Shown here in pieces: positions 60,581-64,000 of a stretch of 64,000 nucleotides of DNA (positions within the stretch are counted from its first letter, which is position 1; each line of letters opens with the position of its first letter). The notes beneath the pieces were generated by a model that did not search any database, was not told the DNA's origin, and saw only the letters and a program-made list of their open reading frames with translations. The translations under genes were made by a program, and so were the position numbers. This stretch comes from Acidobacteriota bacterium (GTDB lineage: Bacteria; Acidobacteriota; Blastocatellia; Pyrinomonadales; Pyrinomonadaceae). The stretch covers positions 1 through 64,000 of the forward strand of contig JAKOVX010000076.1 of NCBI GenBank assembly GCA_029781855.1, given 5' to 3'.

Positions 60581-61684
60581 ATGAAAGCAATAGCAGTCAC
60601 ACCCGGAACACCGAATTCCGCCCATCTCGTCGATATGGAAAAGCCGTCCGTCGGGGACGTGCACGATGGACGAGGCGTCCTCGTCAAGGTCCTTCGCGTC
60701 GGCGTCGACGGCACCGATAAAGAGATAAATAACGCCGAATACGGTGCCGCACCTCCGGGATACGATTACCTGGTGACCGGCCACGAAGGCTTCGGCATTG
60801 TCGAGGAGGTAGGTTCCGCCGTCACGGAGTTCGCTCCCGGCGATTACGTCGTCGCTACGGTGCGCCGACCGGGCCACAGCATCTACGATCTGATCGGCAC
60901 GAGTGACATGACGACCGACGACACGTATTACGAGCGGGGGATCAACCTCCTGCACGGCTACTTGTCGGAGTATTACGTCGACAGCGCCGACTATATGGTC
61001 AAAATTCCGGCGGGCCTCAAGGAGGTCGGCGTCCTGCTCGAACCGATGACCGTCGTGCAAAAGGGCATCGCCCAGGCGTTCGAGATCCAGCGGCGTTTGC
61101 GCGTTTGGCACCCGAAGCGGGCCGCCGTCCTCGGTGCCGGCACTATCGGCCTGATGGCGACGCTCGTTTTGCGACTTCGCGGCATCGAGGTCGTCACATT
61201 CGGCAAGACGGCGAAGCCGTACCTCAACTCCGACCTGCTCGAGGAGATCGGAGCGACCTATGTCTCGACCGACGACATTTCGGTGCCGGACTACGCTAAA
61301 CAGAACGGCAGATTCGACCTGATGTTCGAGGCCACCGGATACTCGCCGCTCGTTTTTGACGCGATGCAGGCGCTCGGTAAAAATGGCGTGCTCGTTCTCT
61401 CCAGCGTCACGGGAGGCGACCGCCACGTCGACGTACCGGCCGACAAGATCAATCTTGAATTCGTTCTCGGGAACAAAGTAATGGTCGGCACGGTCAACGC
61501 CAACCGCGAATATTTCGAGAGCGGCGTGCAGGACATGTCGCAGGCAGTGCTCCAGTACGGCGATTGGCTGTCGCGGTTCCTGACGCACCCGATCGACGGC
61601 CTCGACAATTATGAGCAGATGTTCGACGCCCTGACCAACGCCAAAGGCGCGATCAAGGTCTTCTGTCAGGTCGCACCGTTCTAG
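60581..61684 (+). CDS. Zinc-type glucose 1-dehydrogenase-like enzyme (medium-chain dehydrogenase)
   Basis: The protein has 367 residues. Catalytic-domain ligands are Asp43 (VGVDGTDKE), His68 and Glu69 (VTGHEGFG). Asp replaces the usual Cys at the first zinc ligand, as established for haloarchaeal glucose dehydrogenases. The structural-zinc cysteines are absent in the loop after [10 protein letters not shown]. The NAD(P)-binding motif is [11 protein letters not shown]. The GlcDH-type [13 protein letters not shown] and the C-terminal [16 protein letters not shown] fit glucose/galactose dehydrogenases. It is the last gene of the run that begins with aquaporin. Confidence 0.88.
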   Translation: MKAIAVTPGTPNSAHLVDMEKPSVGDVHDGRGVLVKVLRVGVDGTDKEINNAEYGAAPPGYDYLVTGHEGFGIVEEVGSAVTEFAPGDYVVATVRRPGHSIYDLIGTSDMTTDDTYYERGINLLHGYLSEYYVDSADYMVKIPAGLKEVGVLLEPMTVVQKGIAQAFEIQRRLRVWHPKRAAVLGAGTIGLMATLVLRLRGIEVVTFGKTAKPYLNSDLLEEIGATYVSTDDISVPDYAKQNGRFDLMFEATGYSPLVFDAMQALGKNGVLVLSSVTGGDRHVDVPADKINLEFVLGNKVMVGTVNANREYFESGVQDMSQAVLQYGDWLSRFLTHPIDGLDNYEQMFDALTNAKGAIKVFCQVAPF

Positions 61685-61694
61685 GCAGACCGGT

Positions 61695-62270
61695 TCACGA
61701 TTTCGACTTGCCGCCGCGCAGCAGTTCCTCGAGCAGGGTGATCTGCTGCTGCTGCATGTCGATCAGCGCCATCCATTTTTTGTCCCGCAGGTCGTCTAGC
61801 TTTTCGTGGACGCCGAGGATCTCCAGCTCCGATTTGAGATTGACCTCGTAATCGTGCGCCGCGTCGAGGCGGTCCTTCGCCGCCTGGCGGTTCTGCGACA
61901 TCATGATCACGGGTGCCTGGATCGAAGCGATCATCGAAAGGAAGAGATTCAAAAGGATGTACGGATAAGGATCGAAATCGTTATGGCTGCGGATCAGAAT
62001 GAACGAATTCAGCACGACCCAACAGATCAGCACTATCCCGAAGCTGATAATGAACGTCCACGAACCGCCGAACGCCGCGACCTTGTCCGCGATCCGCTCT
62101 CCGAATGTCCGGTCGTCGTCCGCCTCCTTGACCACGTCGTGAGATACGTGGCGTCTTTCGACGATCGCCAGCACGACCCGCCGTTCCATCGCCGATAGGT
62201 TATTCCACTGCTTGTTCAAAAAGCGCACAGCCGCGTGTTTGGTCTTTTCGTCAACCTGATGATCTTCCAT
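61695..62270 (-). CDS. DUF1003 membrane protein
   Basis: The protein has 191 residues from ATG 62270 (an upstream GTG is possible). Two membrane spans (about 73-95 and 104-124) are followed by APVIMMSQNRQAAKDRLDAAHDYEVNLKSELEI, the conserved DUF1003 stretch. A long coiled coil with a QQQQ run finishes the protein. Function unknown; the family is widespread in stress-related contexts. It is convergent with the dehydrogenase gene (ten bases apart). Confidence 0.93.
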   Translation of the reverse strand: MEDHQVDEKTKHAAVRFLNKQWNNLSAMERRVVLAIVERRHVSHDVVKEADDDRTFGERIADKVAAFGGSWTFIISFGIVLICWVVLNSFILIRSHNDFDPYPYILLNLFLSMIASIQAPVIMMSQNRQAAKDRLDAAHDYEVNLKSELEILGVHEKLDDLRDKKWMALIDMQQQQITLLEELLRGGKSKS

Positions 62271-62419
62271 ATTGATTTTCACCGTTCAAGAATATTGATG
62301 AGCCTGATATTTGATTTCAGCGCGAATATACCACGCCGGTATCGCAGGCCTCAACCGATTTAGGCACACCGGCCGCCGGGTCAGAATTTTCTTTCAGCGG
62401 ACACCAGCGATGGGTTATA

Positions 62420-62743
62420 ATGGTGATCCCACACCTTCTAATTATGCCCAGAGAATACAGCCGCTTTTCCCAGATGATCGAAATTCAGCTTGAGTCCGGT
62501 TCCGGGCTCCGCGAGGCCCGCATCAGCGACATCAGCCTCGGGGGATGCTTCGTCGATACGATCGCGACCGCCCAGGAAGGCGAGGTCGTCAAGTTCGACG
62601 TCAAGCTCGAGGATCGCACATTTAACATGGTCGGCGAGGTCGCGTACGTCTTTCCGGGAAACGGCTTTGGGGTTAAATTTACTGAGATCCCGGACGGTTT
62701 TGAGCAGATTCTCGCCCACAGCGGCAGCCTCGCGGGCGACTAG
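62420..62743 (+). CDS. PilZ-domain protein, probable c-di-GMP effector
   Basis: The protein has 107 residues from ATG 62420, or 99 from ATG 62444 (MPREYSRF), which is the more typical PilZ start. Both c-di-GMP binding motifs are present: RxxxR (REYSR) and DxSxxG (DISLGGCF), followed by VGEVAYVFPGNGFGVKF. It is a stand-alone PilZ domain and would act as an adaptor; no partner is adjacent. A strong terminator follows. Confidence 0.9.
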   Translation: MVIPHLLIMPREYSRFSQMIEIQLESGSGLREARISDISLGGCFVDTIATAQEGEVVKFDVKLEDRTFNMVGEVAYVFPGNGFGVKFTEIPDGFEQILAHSGSLAGD

Positions 62744-62790
62744 ATTCTGAACGCGTCTGACTCACAGGTCGCAAAAAAGGAGCATTTCAA

Positions 62791-62834
62791 AACAAAAGCG
62801 GCGCCGTTCGTGTGAACGGCGCCGTAGTTTTGTG
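62791..62834. terminator. Strong bidirectional intrinsic terminator
   Basis: CGGCGCCGTTC (62799-62809) pairs perfectly with GAACGGCGCCG (62814-62824) around a GTGT loop. The stem is flanked by AACAAAA on the left and TAGTTTTG on the right, serving both the PilZ gene and the convergent TonB receptor gene. Confidence 0.88.
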
Positions 62835-62855
62835 TATCAGATCTGCGAACTAAGA

Positions 62856-64000
62856 TCAAAACTCGAACCGGAACGCGAATTGGAATTCGCGGGCCGCGGT
62901 CGCGGCATTGATCTGGCCGAACGTTCCGCTGTTGATGTTCTTGAACTGGTCGGACGCGAATGCGAACGAGTAGTTCGTGTTGTTCAACAGGTTGAAAGCC
63001 TCGGCCCTGAGCTGGATCCGTACCTTTTCGCTGAACCGGATATTCTTCAGCAACGCGGCGTTGATGTTGAAATATCCCGGCCCGTCGACGATCGCACGTT
63101 GGAGGTTGCCCGTCTGTCCCGGGTTTACGTTAAAGAACACCTGTCCGGCGAACGGCGTCGAGCCGTAACCGGCAGACGCTTGGCCGTTTGAGTTCAGGAT
63201 CGACGGGTTCAGGTAGTAAATGTTCCCGTTTGCCTGGTAAATGCCGACAAGCGCCCGGACCTGTTCGTTGGTCAGGCTGGTGAGCGGCGTCTGACGGCCC
63301 GAACGTCCGCTGCGGTTCAGCGTCCCTCGATTATCGATGAACGTGATCGGAGCTCCCGACGTCCAGCTGACGAGGCCTGAGAATTCAAACCCGCCCAAAA
63401 GAACATCCGTTATCCCGCCGCGGTTCAGCAGCCGCTTGCCTTTGCCGAACGGAAGTTGATAGATACCGTTCAGGTTAAAGACGTGCGTCTGGTCGAAATC
63501 GGCCCGCTGTTTGTCGAGGTTCTTGTTGTTGTTCGTGAGATACGGCTCGAAGAGCGACTGGCTCGTGCCGACGGCATTCGTCAGGTTCTTCGAGAACGTG
63601 TAATTCCCCTGCAGATACAGGCCCTGGGCAAATCGCCTTCTAACCTCGATCTGCAGCGAATTGTAGCTGTACCGGGCGTCGTTGACCATATAGTCGACCA
63701 CGCCGGCGGCAGGATTCGGCAGCAGACTGATGAACGGCGTGTTGCCGGGGCTCGCGACCGTCGGATGGTTGTTCAATCCGTTCGTGATGTACGAAATTGC
63801 CAGGTCCGCGGGTGTTCCGTTGCGAAGGTTGTTGTTGAACGTCGTCGTCGAGAGTCCGCCGGCACCGACGCCGAGGTGTCCCGCCGCACCGACCCCGGGC
63901 TGGAATATCGACAACGCCTGGCATCCGGTCACGGTCGCCGGGTTGCAGAATGCCGTTCCGCTCAACGCCAGATTTGCCGCTGCACGATTGAAATCGGCGA
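62856..64000 (-). CDS. TonB-dependent receptor (Oar-like), C-terminal part of the barrel; 5' end outside the window
   Basis: The visible 381 residues are open to the window edge, so the gene continues upstream; an in-frame TTG at 63965 is not its start. Barrel strands typical of acidobacterial Oar-like receptors are seen: YSYNSLQIEVRRRFAQGL, QGNYTFSKNLTNAVG, QTHVFNLNGIYQLPFGKGK, PGYFNINAALLKNIRF, RIQLRAEAFNLLNNTNY and a terminal aromatic FRFEF. These receptors import polymers or siderophores with TonB energy; the substrate is unknown. The N-terminal CarboxypepD_reg and plug domains would lie outside the window. Confidence 0.9.
   Translation of the reverse strand, partial: ADFNRAAANLALSGTAFCNPATVTGCQALSIFQPGVGAAGHLGVGAGGLSTTTFNNNLRNGTPADLAISYITNGLNNHPTVASPGNTPFISLLPNPAAGVVDYMVNDARYSYNSLQIEVRRRFAQGLYLQGNYTFSKNLTNAVGTSQSLFEPYLTNNNKNLDKQRADFDQTHVFNLNGIYQLPFGKGKRLLNRGGITDVLLGGFEFSGLVSWTSGAPITFIDNRGTLNRSGRSGRQTPLTSLTNEQVRALVGIYQANGNIYYLNPSILNSNGQASAGYGSTPFAGQVFFNVNPGQTGNLQRAIVDGPGYFNINAALLKNIRFSEKVRIQLRAEAFNLLNNTNYSFAFASDQFKNINSGTFGQINAATAAREFQFAFRFEF

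Overview
The window looks like chromosomal DNA from an uncultured or little-studied member of the Acidobacteriota, most likely class Blastocatellia (Pyrinomonadaceae-like). Several things suggest this: GC-rich codon use, Ser/Thr kinases fused to TPR arrays, an acidobacterial-type ECF sigma factor (TIGR02999-like), a winged-helix/TPR regulator, very large secreted proteins ending in a carboxypeptidase-regulatory-like domain, an Oar-like TonB-dependent receptor, and a DedA/ATP-grasp fusion. The placement is inferred from gene content only. No rRNA, tRNA or CRISPR was seen.

Layout. 1-8.9 kb holds housekeeping and regulatory genes: DUF3142 protein (cut by the window edge), membrane pyrophosphatase, secreted protein, kinase-TPR, carA and lepB. 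8.9-16 kb holds a compact phage-derived cluster: a small putative DNA-binding protein, a GH46-like endolysin, a holin-like protein, two overlapping spanin-like genes, portal, scaffold, major capsid protein and a small connector-like protein. Two oppositely oriented non-phage genes sit between portal and scaffold. No terminase, tail gene or integrase is visible. 16-35.5 kb holds a second kinase-TPR, an ECF sigma factor and three very large secreted multidomain proteins. The last of these (2327 aa) carries two cohesin-like modules and a dockerin-like module. 35.6-40 kb holds an LD-carboxypeptidase and a minus-strand operon (DinB, DoxX, DedA/ATP-grasp, NRDE). The ATP-grasp part of the fusion is interrupted by one in-frame amber codon.

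40-53.7 kb holds secreted and redox proteins (spondin, HbpS-cupin fusion, SMP-30-like), a winged-helix/TPR regulator, three further ECF sigma factors, a DM13 protein, an outer-membrane barrel, type II NADH dehydrogenase, two zinc anti-sigma-type proteins and a subtilase with a glycogen-binding-like tail. 53.8-61.7 kb is a co-directional run: aquaporin, GMC oxidoreductase, two-domain VOC protein, YHS lipoprotein, GH63-type glucosidase and a glucose-dehydrogenase-like enzyme. It suggests release of glucose from an alpha-glucoside or osmolyte followed by oxidation. The window ends with DUF1003, PilZ and the C-terminal part of a TonB-dependent receptor.

Patterns not explained by genes: four intergenic elements built from degenerate 9-bp-period units, three of them arranged as large imperfect palindromes; conserved N-terminal and C-terminal signatures on the giant secreted proteins; and a TGGAATAA box upstream of an ECF sigma operon and two nearby units. 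All calls come from reading the sequence; no database search was run.
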